From positions 310,001-374,000 of the forward strand of contig NZ_CP081150.1 in assembly GCF_019665765.1 (NCBI RefSeq): 64,000 bases of DNA, read 5' to 3'. The stretch comes from Deefgea tanakiae (GTDB taxonomy: Bacteria > Pseudomonadota > Gammaproteobacteria > Burkholderiales > Chitinibacteraceae). Below the pieces are notes generated by a model, which worked only from the letters and a program-made list of their open reading frames with translations, did no database searches and was not told where the DNA came from. Below, one piece after another: positions 24,893 through 33,814 of the stretch. The position numbers and the translations under genes were made by a program. Within the stretch, counting starts at the first letter, position 1, and each line of letters opens with the position of its first letter.

Positions 24893-27544
24893 ATGTCACA
24901 TTTCAACCGGTTTTTAATTACAGCCGTTCCGGCTGTATTGATGGCCGTATCTAGTTTTTCTTATGCCGCTGATGCATGGAAGGAAGGTGTTATCTATAGC
25001 GAAGGTTCAGTTGTTACTTATGCTGGAAGTGATTATCGAGCCTTAGCAACGCACACGGCATACGTGGGGGCAAATTGGAATCCTGCCGCTACAAAAACGC
25101 TATGGGTTTTGATCGGCGTGTCTTCTGCTACCTCGGCTCCCATAGTCAAGCCGACGTCGGTTCCGACTCGAACTCCAATGATAACGATCAAACCGACTTC
25201 GGTTCCGACTCGGACTCCAATGATAACGATCAAACCGACTTCGGCACCAACGACGACACCTATTGTGTCAAGCGCGAACCCGACTCTGAAACCAACTTCA
25301 GTACCTACAAGTCTACCGACTTCATCTCCAACTCAAACAACGGCAACACAAAAACCCACTCCTGCTCCAACTGTGATCCCTGCGACAGGGAATCAAGATC
25401 AATGCCGCCCTATTGGCCTTGTCTCTGAAGTACCAAACGTGCCTTATTGCACGGCTTACGATAGTAATCGCCGTGAAAAATTAGCAAATAACATGAAACG
25501 GCGAAGCATAGGCTATTTCATTAGTTGGAGAAATGGTGCAAATGATCAACCTACTTACTTGGCGGCAGATATTCCTTGGGGTGATATTACCCATGTAAAT
25601 TACGCATTTGCCCATATCGATCAAAATTGGAAGGTTTCTGTAGGTGCTGATGGCCCGGAAAATCCTGCTACTGGTATGACTTGGGATAATAAAGGCCCTA
25701 AATATTCACTAGATCCATCTTTACCTTTCAAGGGCCACTTCAACATGCTAAATAAGCATGCTGATCCAAAAGGCGTAAAGTTGCTTCTTTCTGTAGGAGG
25801 ATGGGCAGAAACGGGCGGATACTTCGATGATTCAGGGCAGCGAGTTAGCAGTGGTGGTTTTTATTCTCTAACGGTTGATGAGGTGACAGGTGAAGTTCGT
25901 CAAGATCGGATTGATATTTTCGCTAAGTCGGCAGCAGAATTCGTGACTAAGTATGGTCTAGACGGTATCGATATTGATTATGAATACCCTTCATCAATGT
26001 CGGATGCTGGTAGCCCAGATGACTGGAAGATTGCCAACAAACATCGTGGCAAGCTGTGGGATGGCTATATGGCGTTGATGAAAACTCTGCGCTTCGAGTT
26101 AGACAAAGCCGCTGCGGCTCAAGGAAAATACTATATGTTGACGATCGCCTCTCCATCGTCTGCTTACCTGCTGCGAGGTTTTGAAGGTTTTCAAGCGCTT
26201 AAGTACCTCGATTACGTAAATATCATGAGCTACGATTTGCATGGTGCATGGAACCAATTCGTGGGCCACAATGCAGCACTTTACGACACAGGAAAAGACA
26301 GCGAGATTGCTGATTCGAAGATTTACAATACCGCAGGTGATGGTAGTTATTACAATGCACAGGGTTACTTAAATATTGATTGGTCATATAAGTACTTCAG
26401 AACGGCATTGGCTGGTGGTCGTGTGAATATTGGTTTGCCTTATTACACCCGTGGTTGGCAAAACGTTGAAGGTGGAGCGAATGGTCTTTGGGGTACAGCT
26501 GCACTTTCGGATCAAAAAAAATGCAACATAGGTACAGGAGGGAATCTCGGTGCAGATGCATTAAGTCTGAAAGCAGGTGCACCATGCGGGTTTGGTGCGC
26601 AAGGCATCGATAATTTATGGTTTGATCAGGATAAAAATGGTAACGAGGTGTTTACAGGTCAAAATCCTCTGTGGCACGTCAATAACCTGCGTGATGGCTT
26701 GCCCACCCCATATGTTGACCTTTATGGCCATGATATGAACAAACCTGAGTCTAAAGTTCGCGGTCAATACATCGAGAACTATGACGATATAGCCCAATCT
26801 TCTTGGTTGTGGAATCCAACCACCAATGTTTTTTTGTCTACTGAAAATGAAAGATCATTCAAAGCAAAAGTGCAGTATGCTATTGACCAAGGGGCCGGCG
26901 GTATTATGTTCTGGGAGTTAGCGGGTGACTACAGCAAGCCTTCAGAAAATGGACTAGGTTACTATTATTTTGGTAATACATTGACTTCAATGGCTGGCAA
27001 GATGCTAAAAAATGCAACTTCTTATGGTGTCCAGGCAGGTGACGAGAAGTTCGTACAGCCTGCTGAACTGTTGGATGTTGCAGTTGATCTAGTTGGTTTC
27101 TTGCCAAAAGGTGAGGATAACTACCCAATTCAGATTGGCCTCAAACTGAAAAACAACTCAAATGTAGATTTGACTGGCGCTAAAGTTGCCTTTGATGTGT
27201 CGCCTTCGGCACCATTATCAGCTTCTACTGTTGGATTCTTGAAACCGTATGCTCCGCCTGCTGGTAAAGGAATTGAAAATTTAGTTGATATCTATAGTGG
27301 GGGTACTTGGAGTGCAACTACAGCCTCAAACAAAGTTGGTAATGTAGGCGGTTTGCCAAATGGTTTCCACCGTCCAGCCTACCAACTAAAACAAGGCACT
27401 GTAGGTAGCACTTGGGGTGTCGCTGATTTTGGTCCTGGTAAAACGATAACCATCGGCATGCGGTTGTTTATGCCAATTCCAGTTCCTACTAACTTTACGT
27501 TGACTCTAGCAAACGGTAAAGTCTATGGTATTAAGCGCAAGTAA
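24893..27544 (+). CDS. Secreted GH18 chitinase with CBM5/12 and C-terminal beta domain
   Basis: An 883-residue endochitinase. ATG 24893 follows GGAG; a signal peptide ends near SYA (residue 25). A CBM5/12-type chitin-binding module follows (WKEGVIYSEGSVVTYAGSDYRAL, about 27-77). Then comes a Thr/Pro-rich linker with tandem PTSVPTRTPMITIK units (about 85-165), and the GH18 barrel (about 205-690). The barrel carries the catalytic DGIDIDYE motif (D357 to E364), VNYAFAHID and MSYDLHGAWN. The last 150 residues form a beta-sandwich-like module (VDLVGFLPKGEDNYPIQIGLKLKNNSN in part), probably carbohydrate-binding. It stands alone behind a 1-kb regulatory region and ends at a strong terminator. It lies inside the 25-kb tRNA-bounded element. 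Confidence 0.95.
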   Translation: MSHFNRFLITAVPAVLMAVSSFSYAADAWKEGVIYSEGSVVTYAGSDYRALATHTAYVGANWNPAATKTLWVLIGVSSATSAPIVKPTSVPTRTPMITIKPTSVPTRTPMITIKPTSAPTTTPIVSSANPTLKPTSVPTSLPTSSPTQTTATQKPTPAPTVIPATGNQDQCRPIGLVSEVPNVPYCTAYDSNRREKLANNMKRRSIGYFISWRNGANDQPTYLAADIPWGDITHVNYAFAHIDQNWKVSVGADGPENPATGMTWDNKGPKYSLDPSLPFKGHFNMLNKHADPKGVKLLLSVGGWAETGGYFDDSGQRVSSGGFYSLTVDEVTGEVRQDRIDIFAKSAAEFVTKYGLDGIDIDYEYPSSMSDAGSPDDWKIANKHRGKLWDGYMALMKTLRFELDKAAAAQGKYYMLTIASPSSAYLLRGFEGFQALKYLDYVNIMSYDLHGAWNQFVGHNAALYDTGKDSEIADSKIYNTAGDGSYYNAQGYLNIDWSYKYFRTALAGGRVNIGLPYYTRGWQNVEGGANGLWGTAALSDQKKCNIGTGGNLGADALSLKAGAPCGFGAQGIDNLWFDQDKNGNEVFTGQNPLWHVNNLRDGLPTPYVDLYGHDMNKPESKVRGQYIENYDDIAQSSWLWNPTTNVFLSTENERSFKAKVQYAIDQGAGGIMFWELAGDYSKPSENGLGYYYFGNTLTSMAGKMLKNATSYGVQAGDEKFVQPAELLDVAVDLVGFLPKGEDNYPIQIGLKLKNNSNVDLTGAKVAFDVSPSAPLSASTVGFLKPYAPPAGKGIENLVDIYSGGTWSATTASNKVGNVGGLPNGFHRPAYQLKQGTVGSTWGVADFGPGKTITIGMRLFMPIPVPTNFTLTLANGKVYGIKRK

Positions 27545-27693
27545 GCTCTGCTCGCGAATAAATGCTACTGTTTTTAGCGTGGCATTTGTTGTGATAGTGT
27601 AAAAAATGATTAACACGATGCGATATAGTGCCAAAACAATACTAATTTGTGTAGAAGTCATTTGAACTGTATAGCTTTGAATAGTAATTCTAC

Positions 27694-27727
27694 AAAAAGG
27701 CCTTAGATTACTTCTAAGGCCTTTTTT
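27694..27727 (+). terminator. Rho-independent terminator of the chitinase
   Basis: AAAAAGGCCTTAGA and TTCTAAGGCCTTTTTT form a near-perfect stem with a 4-base loop and a T run. Confidence 0.92.
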
Positions 27728-27828
27728 ATGCGCAAAAATGGCTTTGTTGTACAAATCAGTTTTGGAACAAACAACCCCAAACTGTTGTGGCGCACTGAAT
27801 TTGGCCACCGACTAAGGTTGTTTGGACT

Positions 27829-27938
27829 GGCCGATGTGTCGATGTAGAAGGTTGAAAAACGAGAGGCCACACACCCTCAGGTTGTGGCCTTTAGTTTTAG
27901 GGCGGTCATGCTTGTGCTGCTCGGCCAAAGCGGCCTTT
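27829..27938 (+). repeat. Dispersed palindromic repeat, copy C
   Basis: The stem AGGCCACA.../TGTGGCCT sits in the same frame as copy B: CTGGCCGA at the left, TGAAAAACGA before the stem, and TCATGCTTGTGCTGCTCGGCC after it. The stem has compensating changes relative to B (GCC-GC/GC-GGC against GCC-AC/GT-GGC), which suggests the structure itself is conserved. No gene lies in 27728-28123 otherwise. Confidence 0.7.
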
Positions 27939-28123
27939 AGCGAATCTGATAGTATGCAACGTAATTGTAAGAATACAACGCTTATATTTAGCTCTGCCTA
28001 TTGATGAGTCCTCGCGAAACCATACTCAATTCATCAGCATTATTCGCAACAACTTAAAATATAACTTCAACTTATCCAATACAAAACTTGAGTGAATTAC
28101 TGAAACAACGATAAAATTGGCAC

Positions 28124-28504
28124 ATGCAGAGCCAATACCGTGCAACCTCTTTTCGTAAAACGCAGATCGTGATCTTTTGTATCATGCTGTTTTGCGCATG
28201 GTTGCCCATATCCAATGCATTGTCTATCGCACATCAGCCATTGCCGGCCCAATTGCAAGTCCACAATCTATTGGATGTTAACGATTACAGCAAAGATGAA
28301 GCTGAGCAAAAGCGACAACTCCCTGGCCATTCACATGGTCACGTCAGCTTCGACCATACACATGCTCACCCCCAGTGGTTCACTATCCAATCAAATGTGA
28401 GTGCATCCACGCATTTCGCCTGGCCTCGCACCGACCAAACCGAACCTCATTCAGCCTCGATTAGCCCAGCAAAAAAACCACCTAAATTCCAATTCATGGC
28501 TTGA
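28124..28504 (+). CDS. Small exported His-rich protein, probable metal binder
   Basis: A 126-residue protein with an N-terminal signal segment (IVIFCIMLFCAWLPISNALS) and a His-rich patch (GHSHGHVSFDHTHAHP, about residues 67-82). It is the first gene of a block that includes a CadA-type efflux ATPase, CadR and Dsb proteins, and it looks like the small periplasmic CzcI-type proteins that begin heavy-metal efflux clusters. The match is by character, not by a diagnostic motif. Zinc or cadmium binding is inferred. Confidence 0.6.
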   Translation: MQSQYRATSFRKTQIVIFCIMLFCAWLPISNALSIAHQPLPAQLQVHNLLDVNDYSKDEAEQKRQLPGHSHGHVSFDHTHAHPQWFTIQSNVSASTHFAWPRTDQTEPHSASISPAKKPPKFQFMA

Positions 28505-28848
28505 TTTTCGCCGTATTACACGGCATTTCAACACTGAAATGGAATTTCTATGCTCCAAGCACTCACCATAGGCTCAATACGCCATCTGCGCACGTGTCAA
28601 CGCACGCCTGCAATTCTAGCGTCCCAATCGCCTGAAAGTCGTAGCGGCACGAGGCCACGTCTCACAACCCAAAATCAGAGTCATTCCAGGTTTGCAGCGA
28701 AAGCCTCTTTCATTTCGCCAAACCAAAGAGCAACAAACACGTCCATTTAATTAATGACCATTCACGCAATCTTCCCCGCCACAGTCATCAGCTGGCGAAT
28801 AGAGCAGAAGCGTGACGTAACTCATTTTTCTATTACCAGAGCCAAACT
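28505..28848 (+). other. Intergenic stretch in the metal block
   Basis: A 66-codon frame (28550-28750) has no family resemblance, is Ser/Arg-rich and is not supported by a ribosome-binding site. Czc clusters often have an efflux gene here, so this could be decayed coding DNA, but nothing can be recognised. Confidence 0.4.
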
Positions 28849-29280
28849 ATGACGCCGTCTACTCAATCCCCCCAGTGGAGTTTGATCTTTTTCTGCTGGA
28901 TTATTGCTGCTATTTCAACTTTAGGCAGTCTTTTCTTTAGCGAAGTAATGTCTATGCCGCCCTGCGTGCTGTGTTGGTATCAGCGCATTTTTATGTACCC
29001 ACTGCTGTTTATTTTCAGTGTCGGCTTATTTCCGTTTGACGCGCGCTGTACCCGCTATGCACTGCCATTAGCTATCAGTGGCTGGCTGTTCGCGCTTTAT
29101 CACACCCTGCTCTACAAGGGCTTTATCCCAGAAAACCTGCAACCTTGCTCGCAAGGTATTTCATGCGCCGACATGAAGCTGGAGCTATTCGGTGTTATCA
29201 CCATCCCGCTTCTATCTTTAGTGGCCTTTTCCATCCTCATCACACTGCTGATTGCAGTACAAAAAGGAACAAATAAATGA
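28849..29280 (+). CDS. DsbB/BdbC-type disulfide bond formation protein
   Basis: A 143-residue membrane protein with four hydrophobic helices. The first periplasmic loop carries PPCVLCWYQR (the C-x-x-C that passes electrons to quinone) and the second carries CSQGISC, the pair that reoxidises a DsbA partner. Size and Cys spacing suit the BdbC/DsbI branch more than classical DsbB. Its stop overlaps the start of the DsbA-like gene by 4 bp (ATGA), so the two are translationally coupled partners. The pair lies among metal-resistance genes. Confidence 0.9.
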   Translation: MTPSTQSPQWSLIFFCWIIAAISTLGSLFFSEVMSMPPCVLCWYQRIFMYPLLFIFSVGLFPFDARCTRYALPLAISGWLFALYHTLLYKGFIPENLQPCSQGISCADMKLELFGVITIPLLSLVAFSILITLLIAVQKGTNK

Positions 29281-29933
29281 AGAATTCAACTCTAATTATC
29301 AGTAGCAGCATTGCTCTAATCACCGCATTTGCGGTGGGTGCTTATATTTATACAAATCAGCAAAAACAAGAACAACAACAAATTGCCCAAAGTAGTGGGC
29401 AAGAACTAACTCGATTCGGTATGCCCTCTATCGGTGCTGCTGATGCGAAAGTCAATATTGTTGAATTTTTTGATCCTGCCTGCGAAGCCTGCCGCGCGTT
29501 TTATCCTGTCGTCAAAAACACCGTTAATTTCAATGGCGACAAAGTCAAACTCACGTTGCGCTACGCCACATTTCATCAAGGTTCAGATTACGTCGCCAAA
29601 GCACTAGAGGCGACACGCTTACAGAACAAATACTGGGAATCAGTCGAAGCAGTGCTGGCCTCACAACCCGAGTGGGCTGCACATGGTGCACCGCAACCCG
29701 AATTGATTTGGAATGCGCTGGCTCAAATAGGTTTGGATGTTGAAAAAGCCAAGCTCGATATGAATAGCCCACAAATCGCCGCTCGCCTAGCACAAGACGC
29801 AGCGGATGTCGTAACACTGAAAGTCCAAAAAACGCCAAGCTTTTTTGTAAATAGCAAACCGCTAACAACGTTTGGTGCAGACGCATTCAATGCTTTAGTG
29901 CAATCGGAAGTCGCTATCGCTTACCCAAAATGA
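29277..29933 (+). CDS. DsbA-family thiol oxidoreductase (BdbD-like)
   Basis: A 218-residue thioredoxin-fold protein with an uncleaved or cleavable N-terminal helix (ISSSIALITAFAVGAYIY), the active site FFDPACEACRAFYP (C-E-A-C) and the cis-Pro loop QKTPSFFVN. It should oxidise exported proteins, with the coupled DsbB-like protein recycling it. The 4-bp overlap and matching families make the partnership near certain; the natural substrates are unknown, though the cadmium/lead context suggests repair of periplasmic thiols under metal stress. Confidence 0.92.
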   Translation: MKNSTLIISSSIALITAFAVGAYIYTNQQKQEQQQIAQSSGQELTRFGMPSIGAADAKVNIVEFFDPACEACRAFYPVVKNTVNFNGDKVKLTLRYATFHQGSDYVAKALEATRLQNKYWESVEAVLASQPEWAAHGAPQPELIWNALAQIGLDVEKAKLDMNSPQIAARLAQDAADVVTLKVQKTPSFFVNSKPLTTFGADAFNALVQSEVAIAYPK

Positions 29934-29975
29934 TTTGACCACGTGGGTAATAAATTTAATCTAATTGCCAAATAA

Positions 29976-30030
29976 TATGGGTATATGTCAATAGGCATTA
30001 TAAATGTTAAATTTAAGACATATACCCATA
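29976..30030. repeat. 14-bp inverted repeat around a 27-bp spacer
   Basis: TATGGGTATATGTC and GACATATACCCATA are perfect complements flanking an AT-rich 27-bp centre, just after the DsbA gene. It may be a terminator-like hairpin or a tiny decayed element. Confidence 0.6.
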
Positions 30031-30365
30031 GTTAGCAACATTCAATTAAGAGTTACCTTGGTGTCTCAATGTCCTTGTGTTTCAAAAAAAGATTTAGCAA
30101 AATGCTGTACGCCAATGATTGCAGGTGCGCCAGTACATACTGCGGAAGCCATTATGCGTTCGAGGTATGCCGCGTTTGCAACCAAGCAGCTGGATCATCT
30201 TGAGCGTACGCACGCGACTGAAGTTAAGGCCGATTTAAACCGAGCTGAAGCCGAGTATTTGGCAGAAAGCGGTGAATGGAGCGATTTGTAAATCCTCAGT
30301 GCAAAATAAGACTGCGAAACCGAACAAGTCGAGTTTACTATTCGGCTTTGGCTGCGTAAAAATGG
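30004..30365 (+). pseudogene. YchJ/UPF0225 (SEC-C) gene remnant with two in-frame stops
   Basis: The reading CPCVSKKDLAKCCTPMIAGAPVHTAEAIMRSRYAAFATKQLDHL has the YchJ pattern, with the two C-x-C / CC zinc-binding pairs of a SEC-C motif. The frame ends early at SGEWSDL, but translation past the TAA continues recognisably (ILSAK, a second [20 protein letters not shown]). Both stops stand where Gln (CAA) would be acceptable, so single C-to-T changes can explain them. The C-terminal third is not recognisable. The true start is unclear; a GTG/TTG near 30049-30060 is likely. Confidence 0.65.
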
Positions 30366-30613
30366 CTCTATTTGGTTACTATTTCCGGCCACGATCAGCC
30401 TAGTGCTTTTCATCTCGCTATTAACCTTGCACCCAGCTGCAAGTGGCAGAGTTTATGCCGCGTATGGCGGTGTTTACGTTGCAACAGCACTCGTATAGTT
30501 AAGCTTAGTGGATGGTGTGACGCTCTCTCTCGATCTCCGATTGGATTGGCGCTGCTGTTGCGCTTGCTGAGATGCAAATTATTGTAACTAGCTGGTCAAG
30601 TACCACTTAAACC

Positions 30614-31048
30614 TTAGCCTAGGTGCGTGTTCTTTTTATCTGATTTAGGTCCAATATCCATATCGGCCAAGCCTTGCAAAATACCGCAAGGATCAAGGCC
30701 CCGTTCGACTTGGCATTGCTGGCGTAAAACATTCAGCTGTTGCTTAAGCTGCTCCAGCTCTTTAATACGTACTTCAACATGTTCAATGTGCTCATCAAAC
30801 ACATTATTAATTGCGTGACAACCATCAATCGGCTGATCAGCTAAGCGCAGTAGCGTATGGATTTCTTCATGACTCATGTCCAAGGCACGGCAATTGCGAA
30901 TAAAGCGCAGGCGTTCAAGATGCTCAGCACGGTACTCGCGGAAGTTACCTGCGGTACGCGCAGGCGCTGGCAGTAGCCCTTCTTTCTCATAAAAACGGAT
31001 TGTTTCAACTGAGCATTGCGCGATACGCGCTAATTCACCGATTTTCAT
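30614..31048 (-). CDS. cadR: MerR-family Cd/Pb-responsive regulator
   Basis: A 144-residue MerR-type activator. The N-terminal winged helix is MKIGELARIAQCSVETIRFYEKEGLL in pattern, followed by a long dimerisation helix. Metal-binding Cys/His residues are as in CadR/PbrR: C78-H79 (GCHAINN), C112 and C119 (QCQVERGLDPCGI), and a His near the end. It is divergent from the efflux ATPase, and the promoter between them has the stretched spacer that MerR proteins need. It should repress in the absence of metal and distort the promoter to activate with Cd, Pb or Zn. Confidence 0.93.
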   Translation of the reverse strand: MKIGELARIAQCSVETIRFYEKEGLLPAPARTAGNFREYRAEHLERLRFIRNCRALDMSHEEIHTLLRLADQPIDGCHAINNVFDEHIEHVEVRIKELEQLKQQLNVLRQQCQVERGLDPCGILQGLADMDIGPKSDKKNTHLG

Positions 31049-31067
31049 TTGCAGCTCGAAATAGTTA

Positions 31068-31098
31068 TTGACTCTATAGTAACTTCAGAGTGTGTAAT
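31068..31098 (+). promoter_or_regulatory. MerR-type promoter/operator of the efflux ATPase
   Basis: TTGACT and TGTAAT are 19 bp apart, longer than the sigma-70 optimum and typical of MerR-controlled promoters. The spacer holds an imperfect dyad (CTATAGTAACTTCAGAG). It also shows that the ATPase cannot start at the upstream TTG/CTG codons within the open frame. Confidence 0.85.
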
Positions 31099-31129
31099 GT
31101 GCTTAATTATGTTTGATAGGTGCATGATC

Positions 31130-33367
31130 ATGCCCAAGTACACGCGGTATCCGGACTCAACTAAAGATAGCTGGTGCGCAAAACTAGAAGCAGTATCGTG
31201 TTGTAGTGGTCATTCTCATGAGCACGGCGACGAGCATGCTCATGCACCTTTGATCCAACTCGCAGCGGCAAAAAACAGCCAAGATGGTGCACAGACCCCC
31301 ATTCGCATTATGCAAATGGATTGCCCGACTGAAGAAGGCTTGCTGTGCAAAAAACTCGGCGGTATGGCGGGCGTGAATGGCATGCAGTTCAATTTAATGC
31401 AGCGCGTGTTAACCGTTACGCACGAGCCCGATCAGCTCGACGCGGTGCTGGCGGCGATTCGCTCGCTAGGTTTTACGCCAGAACTCGCGAGCGATGCTGC
31501 GCCAGTTGCCGAGCCCGCCAAACCATGGTGGCCTTTGGCTTTGGCGGGTATTGCCGCCATCGCCTCAGAAATAGGGCACTGGAGCGGCTTACCTCAGTGG
31601 AGTATTGCTGCACTGGCGATTGTCGCCGTTTTGGCTTGCGGCATCACGACGTATAAAAAAGGCTGGATTGCGATTCGCAATGGCAATTTAAATATCAATG
31701 CCTTGATGAGCATCGCCGTAACCGGCGCTTTTTTGATCGGTCAATGGCTGGAAGCGGCGATGGTGATGGTGCTGTTTACGATTGCCGAATTGATTGAGGC
31801 CAAATCGCTTGATCGTGCGCGCAGTGCGATTTCTGGCCTGATGCAATTAACGCCCGAATTGGCCACGGTGCAGCAAGCCGATGGTAGCTGGCAGGAGGTC
31901 GCCGCCAAATCAGTGCCAACACAAGCACGTGTGCGGATTAAACCAGGCGAACGGATTGCACTTGATGGCGTTATCGTCAGCGGGCAATCGAGCATTAACC
32001 AAGCGCCGATTACTGGCGAGAGCTTGCCGGTCGAAAAAACCATCGGTGATGCGGTTTTTGCTGGCACGATTAATGAATCAGGTTCGTTTGAATATACAGT
32101 TACGGCGGCGGCAGGCGACAGCACCTTGGCGCGAATTATTCATGCGATTGAGGCCGCGCAAGGCGCACGCGCGCCGACGCAGCGTTTTGTCGATCAATTT
32201 GCCCGTGTGTACACGCCAATTGTGTTTGCGATTGCGCTTGGTATTGCTATCGTGCCGCCGCTCTTTTTCGGCGGTGAGTGGCTCGCGTGGATTTACAAAG
32301 CGCTGGTGTTGCTGGTGATTGCTTGCCCGTGTGCTTTAGTGATTTCAACGCCGGTGACGATAGTCAGTGGCCTTGCCAAAGCGGCGCGCCAAGGAATTTT
32401 GGTTAAAGGTGGCGTGTATTTAGAAGAAGGCCGCAAGCTGGCTTGGTTGGCACTGGATAAAACCGGCACGATTACGCATGGCAAACCAGTGCAGACTGAT
32501 TTCATCGTGCTCGGTTCGCACGAGGGGTCTGAGGTACACAGCCTCGCCGCTAGCTTAGCGAATCGTTCCGACCATCCAGTTTCACGTGCCGTCGCGCTGG
32601 CAGCAAAAGACATCGCACTGCAAAACGTCAACGATTTTGAAGCCCTCGCCGGACGCGGTACGAAGGGCATCATCAACGGCCAGCAATATCATCTGGGCAA
32701 TCATCGGCTGATCCATGAATTAGGCTGGTGTTCACCCGAGCTAGAAACGCAACTCTTTGCGCTAGAACAGCAAGGCAAAACGGTCATCTTGCTCGCCAAT
32801 GAAGTCGGTGTCATGGCGCTGTTTGCCGTTGCTGACACCGTCAAAGACAGTAGCCGCCTAGCTATTGCCGAGCTACATGACTTGGGCATCAAAACCATTA
32901 TGCTGACCGGCGATAATGCCCATACGGCGCGTGCGATTGCCGATCAAGTGGGCATCGACGAAGCGCGCGGTGATTTACTGCCCGAAGACAAACTCAAAGT
33001 AATCGAAGATAAGCTGGTCAGTGGCGCTGGCAAAGTCGGCATGGTTGGCGATGGCATTAACGACGCGCCAGCGTTGGCACGTTCCGATATTGGTTTTGCC
33101 ATGGGGGCTGCCGGCACTGGCACCGCGATTGAAACTGCGGACGTGGCGCTGATGGATGATGATTTACGCAAATTACCGCGCTTTATTCGCCTATCACGGC
33201 AAACACATGCCATCTTGCTACAAAATATTGCACTGGCCGTGGGAATTAAACTGTTCTTTTTGATTCTCACACTGACTGGTAATGGCACGATGTGGATGGC
33301 TGTTTTTGCTGATGTTGGCGCGAGTCTATTGGTTGTCGCTAACGGCTTACGATTATTACGACAATAG
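31130..33367 (+). CDS. cadA: Heavy-metal P-type ATPase (CadA/ZntA type)
   Basis: A P1B-type ATPase that exports Zn2+/Cd2+/Pb2+ from the cytoplasm. ATG 31130 is chosen (745 residues); ATG 31124 is also possible, whereas 31049 lies upstream of the promoter. The N-terminus has a Cys/His cluster (CCSGHSHEHGDEHAHA) and a metal-binding domain with MDCPTEE, characteristic of ZntA-like pumps. Further motifs: TGE phosphatase loop (ITGESLPV), CPCALVIS in the ion channel, DKTGTITHG phosphorylation site and GDGINDAPAL hinge. It is divergent from cadR and followed by a decayed DUF3703 gene and lspA, a known resistance-cluster order. Confidence 0.95.
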   Translation: MPKYTRYPDSTKDSWCAKLEAVSCCSGHSHEHGDEHAHAPLIQLAAAKNSQDGAQTPIRIMQMDCPTEEGLLCKKLGGMAGVNGMQFNLMQRVLTVTHEPDQLDAVLAAIRSLGFTPELASDAAPVAEPAKPWWPLALAGIAAIASEIGHWSGLPQWSIAALAIVAVLACGITTYKKGWIAIRNGNLNINALMSIAVTGAFLIGQWLEAAMVMVLFTIAELIEAKSLDRARSAISGLMQLTPELATVQQADGSWQEVAAKSVPTQARVRIKPGERIALDGVIVSGQSSINQAPITGESLPVEKTIGDAVFAGTINESGSFEYTVTAAAGDSTLARIIHAIEAAQGARAPTQRFVDQFARVYTPIVFAIALGIAIVPPLFFGGEWLAWIYKALVLLVIACPCALVISTPVTIVSGLAKAARQGILVKGGVYLEEGRKLAWLALDKTGTITHGKPVQTDFIVLGSHEGSEVHSLAASLANRSDHPVSRAVALAAKDIALQNVNDFEALAGRGTKGIINGQQYHLGNHRLIHELGWCSPELETQLFALEQQGKTVILLANEVGVMALFAVADTVKDSSRLAIAELHDLGIKTIMLTGDNAHTARAIADQVGIDEARGDLLPEDKLKVIEDKLVSGAGKVGMVGDGINDAPALARSDIGFAMGAAGTGTAIETADVALMDDDLRKLPRFIRLSRQTHAILLQNIALAVGIKLFFLILTLTGNGTMWMAVFADVGASLLVVANGLRLLRQ

Positions 33368-33439
33368 AACGCAAAATTAGATTGCATTCCTTTAACGCAG
33401 AAAGCGCAGCCATGAGTGAGTACCAATGCAGATTGATGT

Positions 33440-33793
33440 GCGGTGTATGTACGTTGACTAACTGAAGCACCAAGTTGTGCCTGAATCTCGACTCGCTTTG
33501 AGTTTCAATCAGGCCATTTCTACAGGCAAAGCATAACTGAAGACGGGTAATTTTTCGGCAGCATTTTGCCATTTAGAAAATGCACATATTCTTGGCCAGC
33601 AACAGATGTTGTGGCATTGGGCTGTGCATTTCTGGATGCTGCGCGTGGCTATTGCCCAGCAAGATTGGCCAGAAGCTGCGGGGCAAATTTGGCGCATTAT
33701 CCTCACCCCACTGGGTCACTAATAGGGCGTTTACCGCAAGGCAATACCGGACGCTCCAACGTGAATGCGTTTACCCCAATGCCTATTCCTTAA
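33440..33793 (+). pseudogene. DUF3703 gene remnant (stop plus frameshift)
   Basis: The first part reads FNQAISTGKA, TAA, LKTGNFSAAFCHLENAHILGQQQ then WMLRVAIAQQDWPEAAGQIW. The last part, SLIGRLPQGNTGRSNVNAFTPMPIP, is in another frame, so a frameshift lies near 33710. The combined pattern (HLE.AHILGQ, GR.P.GNTG..NV.AF.PMPIP) fits DUF3703, small proteins often encoded beside cadmium/zinc efflux genes. The in-frame TAA near 33531 also breaks it. Confidence 0.7.
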
Positions 33794-33814
33794 GCACTAC
33801 AACAGATACTCGAT

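Noticed and set aside
28550-28750. 66-codon plus-strand frame in the metal block
   Set aside because: No ribosome-binding site, low-complexity Ser/Arg-rich product and no recognisable family.
30372-30587. 71-codon frame after the YchJ remnant
   Set aside because: Product does not continue the YchJ pattern convincingly and has no other support.
30004-33793. Stop-codon reassignment (TAA read as Gln)
   Set aside because: Intact neighbouring genes end with TAA, and DUF3703 also has a frameshift, so ordinary decay explains the stops.
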